Origin: Pegoplata infirma
Taxonomy: Eukaryota > Arthropoda > Insecta > Diptera > Anthomyiidae
Direction of reading: 5' to 3'
DNA length: 64,000 nt
Assembly (NCBI GenBank): GCA_963921195.1
Contig: OY992538.1
Location: 11,432,330-11,496,329, forward strand
Position 1 is the first letter of the stretch; each line of letters starts with the position of its first letter. The notes under the pieces were generated by a model. The model did no database searches and was not told where the DNA came from. It was given only the letters and a program-made list of their open reading frames with translations. Positions 22,612 through 34,779 of this stretch are shown here, piece by piece. The translations under genes were made by a program, and so were the position numbers.

Positions 22612-25600
22612 TAGGGTGGCAGCTATTTTGCAAAACTTCGAATTTGAAGGAGTGCACCCCAAATTTTTATTACATTTGGTCTAAAAATGCTAAGCTAAAA
22701 ATTTCAGCCAAATCGGACAACGTTAACACGAGGCGCATCGAGGACAAAGGTAAAAAAATAGCCATATTTTGATGAAAAACATTAAATAAATGGTGTTGTT
22801 TTTTGAATATATTGCTAAAAAGTGGTACACGAGTTGTTTTTAGTATAACAAGATAAATTAAAAATTTTTGGGTTTTCAAATATTAACCCTTGTAAGTCTT
22901 TCGGGGTCAAAATGATTCAATTTTCACAAAATAACCCCTTAAACACGAAAATCAGCCCCAATTTTCTAAATTTATTGAAATAAACCAATGTAAACCCATA
23001 TTTATATTCTATTCCATCATAAATACTAAGATATGAAATACTGTCTTTCTAAGATGTCATTCACCCGTTTCACGGTAAGGGTAAAAATATGAATTTTATT
23101 TGGCGTGGTTCTCAAAACTGATATTTTGGTTTTTCAAAATTTTCTTAAACAAAATTAGAAAAAATGCTGAAAAAACCACAGAATCTTATAAAATATATGT
23201 TAACATATAAAAAAAAAAATTTTTGGGGGATATCCCTCGGATAGTTTGGTGGGGGCATCGATTTAAACTCAGCGGATTTCGAGGAAAATGCCTTTTTTGC
23301 CCACAATTTATTCAATATGGAAAAAACTTGGTAAATATTTTAAAATTTGACAAAGTCAGGGCCATAAATTATTAAAAACTATGTTAGACTTTAACCCTAA
23401 ATGGTTTAGGAAAAAAGAATAATACTAACCCGGTTTTTATTCGGGTCAAAGGTCAAATTGAGGGATATTTGGATTTTTTTTTGGAAAAAGGCATCTAAAT
23501 ATGAAATGTTTATTGCGATTTTTTTATAAAACTTAGTATAATTACTGTACGAGCTCAGAAAAATAATTATTTAATTTTTTTTAAATTAACCCATAAATGA
23601 ACATGGGGTCAAAATGGCCCAGCAAATTAAAATTCCTTTATATAGATTTTTATATTTTCTTTTCATTTTTATAAAACTTGTTATGATTATGTGCGAGGTC
23701 AGAAAACTAATTATTTGATTTTTTTTAATTAACCCATAAATGAACATTCTTAATAAAGTTTTTTTATTTTTTTTTCTATTTCTATAAAACTTGTTATTAT
23801 TTTTATGCGACGTCTGAAAAAATAATTATTTGATTTTCATTGTTCATTAAAAAAAATATCTGACCTGGAATAACGGTTATACCAAGTTTTATCGAAATCG
23901 AAAAAAAAAATCATTAAGAATTTTTAACGTGCCCCCATGTTCATTTATGGGTTAATTAAAAAAAATCAAATAATTAGTTTTCTGACCTTGCACAATGTTT
24001 ATAACAAGTTTTATAGAAATAAAAAAAATATATATTAAGAATTTTAACGTGCTGGGTCATTTTGACCCCCTGTTCGCTTATGGGTTAATTTAAGAAAATC
24101 AAATAATTATTTTTTCCGACGTCGCATAAAAATAATAACAAGTTTTATAGAAATAGAAAAAAAATAAAAAAAAACTATATTAAGAATTTTTAACGTGCTG
24201 GGCCATTTTGACCCATGTTCATTTATGGGTTAATTAAAAAAAATCAAATAATTAGTTTTCTGACCTCGCACATAATCATAACAAGTTTCTATATAAAGAA
24301 ATTTTAATGTGCTGGGCCATTTTGACCCCATGTTCATTTATGGGTTAATTTTAAAAAAATTAAATAATTATTTTTCTGAGCTCCTACAATAATTATACCA
24401 AGTTTTATAAAAAAATCGCAATAAACATATCATATTTAGATGCCTTTTTCCAAAAAAACTCCAAATATCCCTAAATTTGATCTTTGACCCGAATAAAAAC
24501 CGGGTTAATATTATTCTATTTTCCTAAAACGTTTAGGGTTAATGTCTAACATAGTTTTTAATAATTTATGGCCCTGTGTTTATCAAATTTTAAAATATTT
24601 ACCAATTTTTTTGCATATTGAATAAATTGTGGGCAAAAATGCCATTTTCCTCGAAATCCTCTGAGTTTAAATCGATGCCCCCGCCAAACTATCCGAGGGA
24701 TATCCCCCAAAAAATTTTTTTTTCATATGTTAACATATATTTTATAAGATTCTGTGGTTTTTTCAGCATTTTTCCTAATTTTGTTTAAGATAATTTTGAA
24801 AAAACCAAAATATCAGTTTTGAGAACCACGCCAAATAAAATGCATATTTTTGTCCTTACCGTGAAACGGGTGAATGACATCCTAGAAAGACAGTATTTCA
24901 TATCTGAGTATTTATGATAGAATAGAATATAAATATGGGTTTACATTGCACACAGGGCCAGCATGATCCAATTCCGGCCAAAAGTCTTTATCGTTGTTGA
25001 ATCCGTCTGAAAATGTGTTTCTAGAGGAATTCGAGGTCGCTGATTTCAAAATTTAGCTAAAAACCAGAAAAATCAAAATGGCGGATCCAAAATGGCGGAC
25101 AATTTTTTTTTTTTAATTGTCCGATTGAACTCAAATGTTGTTTTATGCGGGTCTTGGAGTTACTGATTAAAAATTGTTACTCCAAATTTTGAAAAACAAA
25201 ATGTCGGACTAAATATGCTTCTTAAAGTTTAAAGAATGATCCAACTCCGGCCAAAAGTCTTTATCGTTGTTGGATCCGGCTGAAAATGTGCTTCTAGAAT
25301 ATTTCGGGGTCGCTGATTTCAAAATTTAACTAAAAACTAAAAAAATCAAAATGGCGCATCCAATATGGCGGAAAAATTTGTTTAATAATTGTCCGATTTA
25401 ACTCAAATTTTGTTTTAAGGGGGTCTTGGAGTTACTAAATCAGAATTACTAGCGTCAATTTTGAAAAACAAAATGGCGGACTAAATATGCTTAGTAAAGT
25501 TTGTTACAAGTAATTAAAAAACAGTTATATTCCTTTTCTTTGTTGAAGCTAGCTGAAAGTGTCGCCTAGTAAATTTCCGAGTCTTTTATCTTAAAATCGA

Positions 25601-26915
25601 ACTGATAAAATTTAATATGGCGGAAACGGCGGCTGATCTAACTAAAAATTGATTTTAAGAGTATTAAGAGTGTCTGAAGTTAAATCTACGCACATAATTT
25701 TTATACATATTTTTTTTTTTTTTAATTTTGATATAAATATGGAAAGGGTGTAAATGACTTACTTAGTTTCAGAAAAGCTTTTGGAAATGGTGACGACAAA
25801 TTATTCACTTTTTTTCTTAATTTTTGAAATTCAATAAAAAATCTTTGAATTTAATTGGAAATGGTGTAACTGATATTTTCCATAATTCTACAAAAAAACT
25901 AGAAATGTAGATAAAATGTTTCTCCTACACTTAAGGCACTCTCTGACGATAAAAAAAACTAATCAAGCCGTAAAACATTATTTTGGGTTAAATTATTTTT
26001 TTTAAAAACAAATCTCGGACCACTGCATATATAGCTGTAGTTTTGCCATTTATCATTTCGAGCAAGTTTGGGCAACTTTTTTCGAAAGCTATAGATCTAT
26101 TCTATATCAAAAAAAATATAGACCGATTGTATCGAACTGAGGATCGCTGAGGATTTTTTCGGCGCGAGGTAAATAGCTAAAAAATTAGAACTTTTTTCAC
26201 AAAAAACGCGAATTGCTGCCAGGCAAATGAGTTATATTTGTCCATGTTATTGTCGTTACAAAGGCTTATATGTAAGGTTGAACCACGCAAACAAAAAGTT
26301 AAACATTAGCAATAGAAGTTTGGGAAAAAAATTAAAAAAGTATCTCAACTTTTAAACATTTTTTAACAACATTTTTAACTTTGAAGACCTGTCAAAGGAA
26401 AGGGTGCAATTGAATCATAAAGATAAGTTCAGAAAACCTGCTTCTATATATGCCCAACAAACTAGTAAACATTTTTTTGAGAATTTACAAATAAGGACTT
26501 TTGGCCGGAAATCGATCTGTCTGGCCCTCTGTGCATTGGTTTATTTCAATAAATTTAGAAAATTGGAGCTGATTTTCGTGTTTTAGGGGTCATTGAAAAT
26601 TGGGTTATTTTGACCCCGAAAGACTTACAAGGGTTAATTTTTAAAAACCCAAACATTTTTAATTTATCTTCTTATACTAAAAACAACTCGTGTACAACTT
26701 TTTAATAATATATTCAAAAAACAACACCATTCATTTAATGTTTTTCATCAAAATATGGCTATTTTTTTACCTTTGACCTTTGACCTCGATGCGCCTCGTG
26801 TTAACGTTGTCCGATTTGGCTGAAATTTTTAGCATAGCATTTTTAGACCAAATGTAATAAAAATTAGGGGTGCACTCCTTCAAATTCGAAGTTTTGCAAA
26901 ATAGCTGCCATCCTA
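22612..26915. mobile_element. Giant foldback element O, interrupted by II
   Basis: Ends TAGGGTGGCAGCTATTTTGC and (complement) TAGGATGGCAGCTATTTTGC, with an 8-bp duplication ATACTCAT/TTACTCAT (one mismatch). Without the 1.6-kb insert II it is about 2.7 kb of palindrome. The arms include ACCGTTTCACGGTAAGG-type and AAGTCTTTCGGGGTCAAAAT-type segments mirrored at 24850 and 26610. The centre (about 23580-24370) is a set of roughly 120-bp repeats, direct and inverted, each containing CCCATAAATGAACAT or its complement. No coding capacity. Confidence 0.8.
24949..26533. mobile_element. TIR element II inserted in O (5-bp TSD)
   Basis: Ends CACACAGGGCCAGCATGATC and (complement) CACAGAGGGCCAGACAGATC, both followed by TCCGGCCAAAAGTC. 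CATTG flanks both sides (24944-24948, 26534-26538). Deleting II plus one CATTG restores the palindrome of O, which proves the boundaries. Inside, two ~260-bp direct repeats begin near 24968 and 25229, with a partial third. Each carries AAAATGGCGGA motifs. No ORF; the one at 26404-26586 spans the boundary. Confidence 0.8.
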
Positions 26916-27165
26916 TTACTCATAGTTCTAAATCTTCTTTGATTTATTTGTTTTTTATGGCCTTTTAGTTTGTTAAGTTTTCATAATAAATTACTAATAA
27001 TTTACCATTATTTTAAATATATTAATCATTAAACTAAGTTATCTATAACTTAATGTGTGTGCGAGTGTATAAAAATTTGTTAATGTTTCACATGTAGTGT
27101 TCATTAAAAACGAAACATTAACAACTAATCAGTATTCAGTATGTTAGATAAAATTTAATACTTTT

Positions 27166-28806
27166 GTATACTCTCCACTATTAAAAGATGGTATACATAA
27201 GTTTAGCATTTCGTTTGTTTCCTTATATAGTTTTAAATATTCCTTAAAAAATCAGCTATTTTTAACTCCCCAATCTCAAAAAAAAATGCAAAATATATCG
27301 ATTTTATTACTCAATGTTATTAAAAACATCATAAAGACTAAAGATTTAAATTTTTGCGAAAAGCCGTTAGGTAGTTTTTTTGTGGGGAGCGATTTCAATT
27401 GACCGGATTTCGAGGAAATCGGATTTTTAGACAAGTTTTTGGGTTTTCATTTTTTGTAACCTACATTATTGTACAATAGGGTGGGTCGATGAAATACATA
27501 TTTGCGAATCTCGTTAACTTATAGCAAAAACTCGACGCGCATTTTCGAGCTGATAACGGGAAAGTACTTTTAGGCTTCTACAAGCGGTTTTAGTTCGCGG
27601 TTTTTGGAAAAAAAATTTTTTTTTAATTTTTTAAAAATATTTTAAAAATTAAGTAAAATAATGCTTATTACGAAACAAGTTCCAAAAAAAATTTTCTCGC
27701 CAATTTTAGCCCGTGGATGCATTTTTATACCCAGGAAAGTTCGATTTATAACTATAAAAAAAATATTTTTTATTTCATAATAGCACTCAAATGGTGCATA
27801 AGGTCGATTTAAGAACATGAATGATAAAAATAAAAAAATTGCGGGTATTTATAGCAATCCACAAGTGCAAAAAATTAGCAAATAACAAAAAAATTAAAAA
27901 TGGGTATCAAAATTTTGGTAAAATAAAGCGTTTTAAGAAAATTATACAAAAACAAATTGGCGGCTATTTATAACAATCAGCATGTGCAAAAAATTCGCAA
28001 GTACCATTCCATTTTTTAATTTTTTTTGGTACTTGCGAATTTTTTGCACTTGCGGATTGTTATAAATAGCCGCCAATTTGTTTTGTTTTTTATCATTTTC
28101 TTAAAACGCATTATTTTACCAAAATTTTGATACCCATTTTTAATTTTTTTGTAATTTGCGAATTTTTTGCACTTGTGGATTGCCATAAATACCCGCAATT
28201 TTTTTATTTTTATCATTCATGTTCTTAAATCAGCCTTATGCACCATTTAAGTGCTATTGTGAAATAAAAAATATTTTTTTTTATATATATTTGGAACTTG
28301 TTTCGTAATAAGCATTATTTTACTTAATTTTTAAAATATTTTTAAAAAATTAAAAAAAATATTTTTTTTTCTCAAAACCGCGAACTAAAACCGCTTGTAG
28401 AGGCCTAAAAGTACCCTCCTAAAATTTTTTCATGATTTTTCCCGTTATCAGCTCGAAAATGCGCGTCGAGTTTTTGCTATTAGTTAACGAGATTCGCAAA
28501 TATGCATTTCATCGATCCACCCTATTGTACAAATTGATCTATCTTGTTCCATTTGATCATGGTAACTTAGTTTTAATTCCATAGATTTATAGGATATTTT
28601 TTTTTACAAAAATTATTTCAAAAATTTTTTACTTAACTTTTTTTTAGTTAGAATTGTTGCACAATTAATTTTTTATATTAAAAACATATCAAATTGCTTA
28701 AAAAGTGTTTTTGCACTAAAATTTATTAGTAGTAAAAATATTTTGGGCATTGTTTAGAGTATTCATAGATTCGGCCAAGCCGAATTTAAGACTTTTACTT
28801 GTTTTT
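27166..28806 (+). mobile_element. Diverged Helentron-like element C6, split by P
   Basis: The 5' part has TATACTCTCCAC, a hairpin remnant and CATTTCGTTTG. The 3' part (28525-28806) has GGGCATTGTTTAGAGTATTC, hairpin TTCGGCCAAGCCGAA and end ACTTTTACTTGTTTTT. Core and microsatellite are largely lost. C9 (59890-60045) belongs to the same subfamily. Confidence 0.65.
27477..28524. mobile_element. Giant foldback element P (hAT-like, 8-bp TSD)
   Basis: A 1.05-kb palindrome with ends TAGGGTGGGTCGATGAAATA and complement TAGGGTGGATCGATGAAATG. Perfect 8-bp duplications TTGTACAA lie at 27469-27476 and 28525-28532. Arms pair to the centre near 28000 (AAAAAATTCGCAAGTACC facing GGTACTTGCGAATTTTTT). The minus ORF at 28016-28216 lies in one arm and has no counterpart family. 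Confidence 0.88.
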
Positions 28807-29907
28807 CTTTTTTTATGGGTGTATTTATTGTTAACACTGAAAAGCAACATGAAAACCTAATTAATGGTGTCCTGTAATATTAACAAAAACATTTTTATTA
28901 TAAAGAAAAACAACTAATTCTAGTAGAACAGGAATCTATTGGGAATAGAATTACGAAATTTTTATGTTACAATGGAAATAAAAGTAACACTAGAACGAAT
29001 GACTACGAAATAATCAAAGAAAACTTAATGTTTTTAACATACAGCACATTAACTGTACTAACATTAAATTACTTGACACTAAATTTTGAGGATATAGAAA
29101 AAGTGTTAAGTCTTTAACTACAAAAAGTTTTAAAAATTAAAAAATTTTTACATTTCGATTGAACTGAATAATTCCCTTTTTTCAGCGTCAATGTTTATGC
29201 CTTATTGTTTTATTGTCAAATTTTTTAAAATCTAATAATCGGTCCTTTTTATTAAAAGAAGACATTTTAAATTGTTATATTGATTTTAAATTTTTAGCAA
29301 TAATAAATACATAAATACATAATTTAAATAATTTTATTTATCCCATGATATTTCTGCATTAACTGACACATGTCAACAATGTTATAAATTTTTGACTTGT
29401 TGTTTCCTCAATTATAATTGCAAAATTTTTGATATTATTAAAAAAAAAATTAAAAATACAAAATTGTTTTTCCATTGAATATCATTGTTGAGTACAGGGT
29501 GTTTTGAAAAAAGAAACTAAAATTTTTAAGTTAATTAAAACCCAGCATTTTTAGTGCATTTACTAACTGATTAATAGAGATGTTCTTAATATGAGCGTTG
29601 TTATAATTTGGCAGTTTCATTAAAAATTCCATTAAACTATGTAAAATACTCTACTTTTACAAATTTTTGGATTTAATCAAATCACCCTGTGTGATTTAGT
29701 GCACCTTATATACAAATATTTTTATTATTGACTATATTACATGCATGATGAATACTATCAATTTATGTTATTTTTTTATTTATAGACATTTATTGCTGTC
29801 TATTTATTTATAACTATGCGTATGATTAATATGCATTTCCACAAAAAAAAATCAAACAATTGTTTATACGACATTAATCTGGCATTTTTTTTGTATGGCA
29901 AACATTT
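28807..29907. other. No gene found
   Basis: 1.1 kb of AT-rich sequence that looks single-copy within the window. No ORF, RNA or element end was recognised. A candidate for ancestral host sequence. Confidence 0.5.
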
Positions 29908-30347
29908 TTTATACCCTCCACTCTAGTGATAGAAGGTATATATAAGTTTGTCATTCCGTTTGTAACACCTCGAAATATTGGTCTAGGACCCCATTAAGTG
30001 TAATTACTCATGATTCTCGATCGATTCTAAGACGATCTAACGATGTCCGTCCGTCTGTCTGTCTGTTGAAAACACGTTAACTTTTGAAAGAGTTTACGGA
30101 GGCTCTTGAAGTTTGGTATATATGTTGGGCATTTACCTGGTCAGGTTGGTATTGCAATCCAGCGAAATCGGTCCAGTGGTTCAAAAGTTATAAGCAAAAG
30201 ACTTAATTACGGCCAGGGTTTTTTATGAATTTATGAGATAAAAAACACGCTTACTTTCGAAACACAATTCTGAGGATGCTAAAGCTTGGCACATATATTT
30301 TTCATTACCATGGCCATAGGGTTCATATTGAATTTCAGCCAAATCAG

Positions 30348-31338
30348 TGGCCGAAACATCCAATCTTGCGGCGCTTAATTCGGAAATGTAAAATAATAAA
30401 GCCCAATGAATATTTGTGATTATAAAACTTGTAAAGAATTTAATTTTTAACCATATTTATTTATTTCAGGGTTTTTATGTATTTTGGGAAGTTTATGTGA
30501 ATATCGGGAGCGTGGTCTGTATGAGGACTAGAAGTTAAAATGTTCCGATTCCGTTAAAATTTAGAGTGATTATTTATGGCCACAAAAAACATTTAACAGT
30601 CGAATTTCAAGAGGATATTTGTTAAAATACCATTGTTAGGGCTTTTTAGTAAAACTGGAAGGGGAAATTAACATGGGGGCTATGGGATAACATGGATCGA
30701 TTTTGTCAAAAATTTAACAGGTTTTGTTCTTTCGATAAAAATTTTTAAATTTCAAATTTTAGCCAAATCGATTGAAAATTGTGGTCTGTATCGCGTTTAT
30801 ACTGTTTATTTGGACAGCAGATGGACCCTAAAAAACCGAACAACTTGCGCGAACTAGCACGCCATACTGAAACGTCACAACAAAAATAACCCAAAATATT
30901 AAACAAAACAGGAATTGGACCGAATACGATCGAATTTCAAAAGTTGCAGTCCATGAAACTATAGTTTATATCACAAATGTCAACTTCTTTAATGCACTAA
31001 TAATAAACTTGATACACACAGGCCACAAACACTTATTTTTTAGTGAAAACATACCTTTTACTTTCAATTAAAACTTTTTGGCTCAAAATGTATAAACAAT
31101 TGACTTAAAAGTGTCAAGAAAAACTCACTGAGTAATTAGGCCCGAAACTCCTTTAATGCACTTGCTGCAAAAAATGTATATTTGACAGCTTACAGCTGTG
31201 CGAATATTGAAAGCAAACCAAAAGTAAAACCGTAAATTTGTTCTGTAAAGTGTAGGTAAACGATGCAGTGCAAAAACATTAATCGATCTTAATTTTTCTA
31301 TTTTGACTTAAGCGCCGCTAGATCAGTGATTTCGGCCA
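30348..31338. mobile_element. TIR element MM in C2 (possible 3-bp TSD)
   Basis: Ends TGGCCGAAACATCCAATCTT...GCGGCGCTTAA and (complement) TGGCCGAAATCACTGATCTA...GCGGCGCTTAA. CAG flanks both sides (30345-30347, 31339-31341). Its interior includes a strongly diverged minus-strand family D segment (about 30465-30840), so MM either captured or received a Helentron-like insertion. No ORF. Superfamily not assigned. Confidence 0.7.
30465..30840 (-). mobile_element. Diverged family D segment inside MM
   Basis: Order and phrases match the reverse strand of family D: GTGAATATCGGGAGCGTGGT, GGGGGCTATGGGATAACATG, GATTGAAAATTGTGGTCTGT. Much more diverged than D1-D5, so old. The ends are not visible. Confidence 0.6.
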
Positions 31339-31705
31339 CAGTGCAGTGGTTCAAAAGTTATTAGCAAAACCGTGAATTACGGATTAGTTTCGCCTTAAAT
31401 TCACGTGTTTAAAACCCGTTAAACAAGTTTTAAAAACATTGGTAAGTCACAAAAATATTTGAAAACGTATTTTTGTCAGTCAAAAATATTTTTACACTAA
31501 AAAAAATAAACTCGAAAAAAAAAATTATAAACTCCAAAAAAGTTACACTCAAAAAAAATTTAGAACATTATTTTTTTTTTTTTTTCAAAAATTACAAAAA
31601 AAAAGTTATTTACCACAAAATAAAATATTTTTAATCAAAAATATTATTTTTTACGTTAGAAAATTTACTATCACTTAAAAAGGTCATTGTGGAAGGTATT
31701 CATAG

Positions 31706-31984
31706 TAGAGATGGGCGCTGGTCACGTGATTTGCGTGATTCACGTGAATCACGGGTGGATCACGCGTGAGTGATTTTCACTTTAATCACGTGATTGTGAG
31801 TAAGTGTGAGTTGAAATAAAATCTGAGTGAGTGATTAGTGAGTGAGTCATTTGTTTTTTGCGTGAGTTTGTGTGATTAGATTATTTGATTTGCCCAATTT
31901 TTTTTTAATTTTTTGTAAAAATTTTTTGATTCGATTATTTTTTGCGTGAGTGTCAGTCAAAGTTTACTCACGCGCCCATCTCTA
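31706..31984. mobile_element. hAT MITE 1 (TAGAGATGGGC ends, 8-bp TSD)
   Basis: 279 bp. Ends TAGAGATGGGCGC and GCGCCCATCTCTA; perfect 8-bp duplication ATTCATAG (31698-31705, 31985-31992). Subterminal regions are packed with CACGTGA/GTGAGT repeats on both strands, likely transposase sites by analogy with other hAT elements. Deleting it restores the C2 3' end. A second copy is at 60711-60999. Confidence 0.92.
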
Positions 31985-32029
31985 ATTCATAGATTCGGCC
32001 AAGTTGAATTAAACTTCTCTACTTGTTTT

Positions 32030-32827
32030 TTTCAAATTTTCTCATTGTACAACAATTATTATTTTTCAGAAATAATTAAATGGACTCATACCGAACTAAA
32101 TAAAAATTCAGTTATAAAATATAGTGCAGTCCAACAAAATATAAACACATTTACAAAAATCGAAATTTTGAAAAATTGATTACTCCTTCAAAATACATAC
32201 AATTGAAAAAAGTGCAATTAAAAAATTAAATTTAAATGAAAAAACTATTTTTTTTTTATATTTTTCAGAAAATCTTATTTACAAACAACATATTTGTGTA
32301 TTATTATTTAAACCCACTGTCAGTATCCATAAAATTACATGTTACTAGAGTCATTCCTTTTCCCTCCTTTTTCAATATGAAAAAACTTTTAACAAGCATA
32401 ACAAATAACAATATGTAGATTGTACAATATATTTTGTTAAATATATTGTCATGGTTTTAACACATCATTTTTATGTAGCAATGTATGATAAGGTGGATTG
32501 AAATATGATGTTTTCTGATTTTGGACAATTGTCGAACACAACACAGGGGATTGAAATATTTTAAGTAGAAAATCTAAAAAAGTAAAAAAAAAATAGATCC
32601 GGTCTTATATATTTATAACTTTTCTGAAACATTCATAATTATACAAACTACATATTATAATCTACACACACTAACTAAATAATCTGCAACAACAGTATTA
32701 ACTTTTCAAACTAGTGTAGGGAATATAACAAAAGTTATGTGTATTATTTTAAAATATTGTTTGTTTTTGAATAAAATTATTAGCATTACTAAAGTATATT
32801 CTGGTACATTCCACATAAACAAAAAAT
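32030..32827. other. No gene found
   Basis: AT-rich sequence. The short ORF at 32236-32418 starts in a poly-Phe run and has no recognisable motif. Confidence 0.45.
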
Positions 32828-33577
32828 GCCTGCGAATTTTGTACTCTTGTCCAAAACATTAAATCATGATAATGTTTTGCGGAAGATTTGGGAAGATTTG
32901 TTTGATGAAAAAAAGTTTTTGATGAAGAAAAAAAATTTTTATAAAAAAAATGTTGATGACAACAAAAAAAATTGAAAAAAAAAAAATATATATATAAAGA
33001 AAATAAAAAAAATTTGATGAAAAAAAAAAAGATTTAATGAAAAAAAAAAACAAAAAAATTTATGAAAAAAAAAATTTTTTTGATGAAAAAAAAAATTTTA
33101 TGAAAAAAAATTTGATGAAAAAAAAATTTATGAAAAAATTTATGAAAAAAAAATTGATGAAAAAAAAATTTGGTGGGAAAAAAATTAAATAAAAAAAAAA
33201 TTAACGAAAAGAAAAAATTTCATTAAAAAAAATTTAAGTAAGAAAAAAATTTGATGAAAAAAAAATTGATGAAAAAAAAAATTTAATGAAAAAAAATAAA
33301 ATTTATGAAAAAAAAAAGTTGATAAAAAAAATTTTTTGTTGAAAAATAATTATGTTACTTTTTATTCACCAGCTGGTGAAAAATGGTTTTATTCACCACG
33401 AGGTGAATTATTATCCAAGTCACAAACCCAAGTTACCAAAATTTTTGGTTTCAAGGAAATGAAAATAGTAATTCTTGTTTTCTTTTTCGTTAATTGTTTT
33501 CTTATATAGTCAAACTGAGGTGGCGTCCTGCAACTTTTTTAAAATTAGACACCAGCCTAAAAACATTATCATGTTAA
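32828..33577 (+). mobile_element. Family Z element Z1, uninterrupted
   Basis: Reference copy of family Z. Start GCCTGCGAATTTTGTACTCT; hairpin CAAAACATTA/TAATGTTTTG (about 32850-32880); GATGAAAAAA array (about 32893-33340); then a conserved tail with TTCACCAGCTGGTGAA, CAAACTGAGGTGGCGTCCTG and end ACACCAGCCTAAAAACATTA. No ORF. The class is unknown; there are no clear TIRs or duplications. Confidence 0.75.
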
Positions 33578-33714
33578 AATTAAAAAAGGCTTTAATTCGG
33601 CTAGTAAAATTAAATAACGAGTAGTATTTAAAGAAGTTCAAATATATTTTTTTTACACAAAAATGTATTTTCACCGATTTTTTTTATCAAAAATTTTTTT
33701 TTGTGTTTTTCTGC

Positions 33715-33880
33715 AAGTACAGATCGAGCTCAGGCTCCAATTATATTTGTTATAAGGGTTCAAGTTGAAAAATTCAGAAGAAAAATTAAATTTCTAAAAA
33801 TTATAGACATTTCTAGTATTCCCATACCAGTTTCAAACACCCCAGATAGTGTTATCATCAGTAGGATTTTGAATAACGGT
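33715..33880 (+). repeat. Direct repeat BB, copy 1
   Basis: About 160 bp starting CAGATCGAGCTCAGGCTC and including AACACCCCAGATAGTGTTAT. A second copy lies at 34780-34802 plus 35199-35345, split by MITE AA. Nature unknown. Confidence 0.7.
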
Positions 33881-34143
33881 TTGTCTTGGTAACGGAAATT
33901 GTTTTTTAAATATGTGAAGAATATTTATAGTTTCTACAGAATAAATTTTAACAGTTTCCAACACTAAAAGTCAATTTACAGCAATCTCAACCTCACTTCA
34001 TACTTTCTCTCAACTTTTTTGTCTCTTACATTATTTCGCAAGGGTTACCAACATGATCTGGAATTTCAGACACAAATGAAGGAATTTGCATTTTCTGTTT
34101 CGGAGACGTGCCTAATGGCGACATGTTTTGTCAGTAATTTTAT

Positions 34144-34761
34144 TACACACAAAAAAAAAACCTTGTCAAATTTCTAGGAAAAATCTCTTAATACCATTTT
34201 ACCAATATTTGACAGTTTTCCTTGTTTTTTAACAAACAAATTTGGATCGAAATTTAATTTTTTTTTTTGTAATTTTACATTTTTTTTGTAATTTAACAAA
34301 TTTTCAAAATACTTTTACAAAAAAAAATCTAGTAAATTCACGAGAATTTCTTAACAAATTTCCAAAATAATTTTACAGAAAAATTACGCAGAAAAACATT
34401 TTAAAATCAAATTCACGAGAATTTCTTGTAATTGCGCCAAAAAAAACTGTAAATTTAAATAAATTTTTATTCTTAAAAAGCTTGTAAAATTACAAAATTA
34501 TTGGTAAAAACTTGTTAAATTACTAGAAATTCTTGTAAAATAGGAGGTAGCAAAAAACCTAGTAAAGTAATGAAACCACCTTGTAAACTTAATCGCGTAA
34601 AAAAAATTGTAAATTTACAATTTTTTTGGTAAAAACCTTGTAAAATTACAAAATTTTTTGTAAAAAGCTTGTGAAATTACTATGAATTTGTGTCAAATAG
34701 GAGGTAGCAAAAAAAAAGTTACAAATTTTTCTTGTAATTTTCCAAGGTTTTTTTTGAGTGT
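34144..34761 (+). mobile_element. TIR element K1 (TTGTAAA-rich)
   Basis: Left end TACACACAAAAAAAAAACCT followed by TTGTCAAATTTCTAGG; right end CCAAGGTTTTTTTTGAGTGT. The interior is dense with TTGTAAA/TTTACAA and CTACCTCCTAT-type boxes shared with K2 and K3. No ORF. A non-autonomous DNA element of unassigned superfamily. Confidence 0.7.
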
Positions 34762-34779
34762 TGTGTTGTTTTGTAAGGA

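Larger units (their letters stand above)
29908..32029 (+). mobile_element. Helentron-like element C2 with two nested insertions
   Basis: Family C copy: 5' TTTATACCCTCCACTCTAG, core, short GTCCGTCCGTCTG tract, first module, then insertion MM (30348-31338). The second module's end, the ACTC-A-rich tract (31495-31560), hAT MITE 1 (31706-31984) and the 3' hairpin with CTACTTGTTTTT follow. The nesting order is clear: C2 is oldest. Confidence 0.8.
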
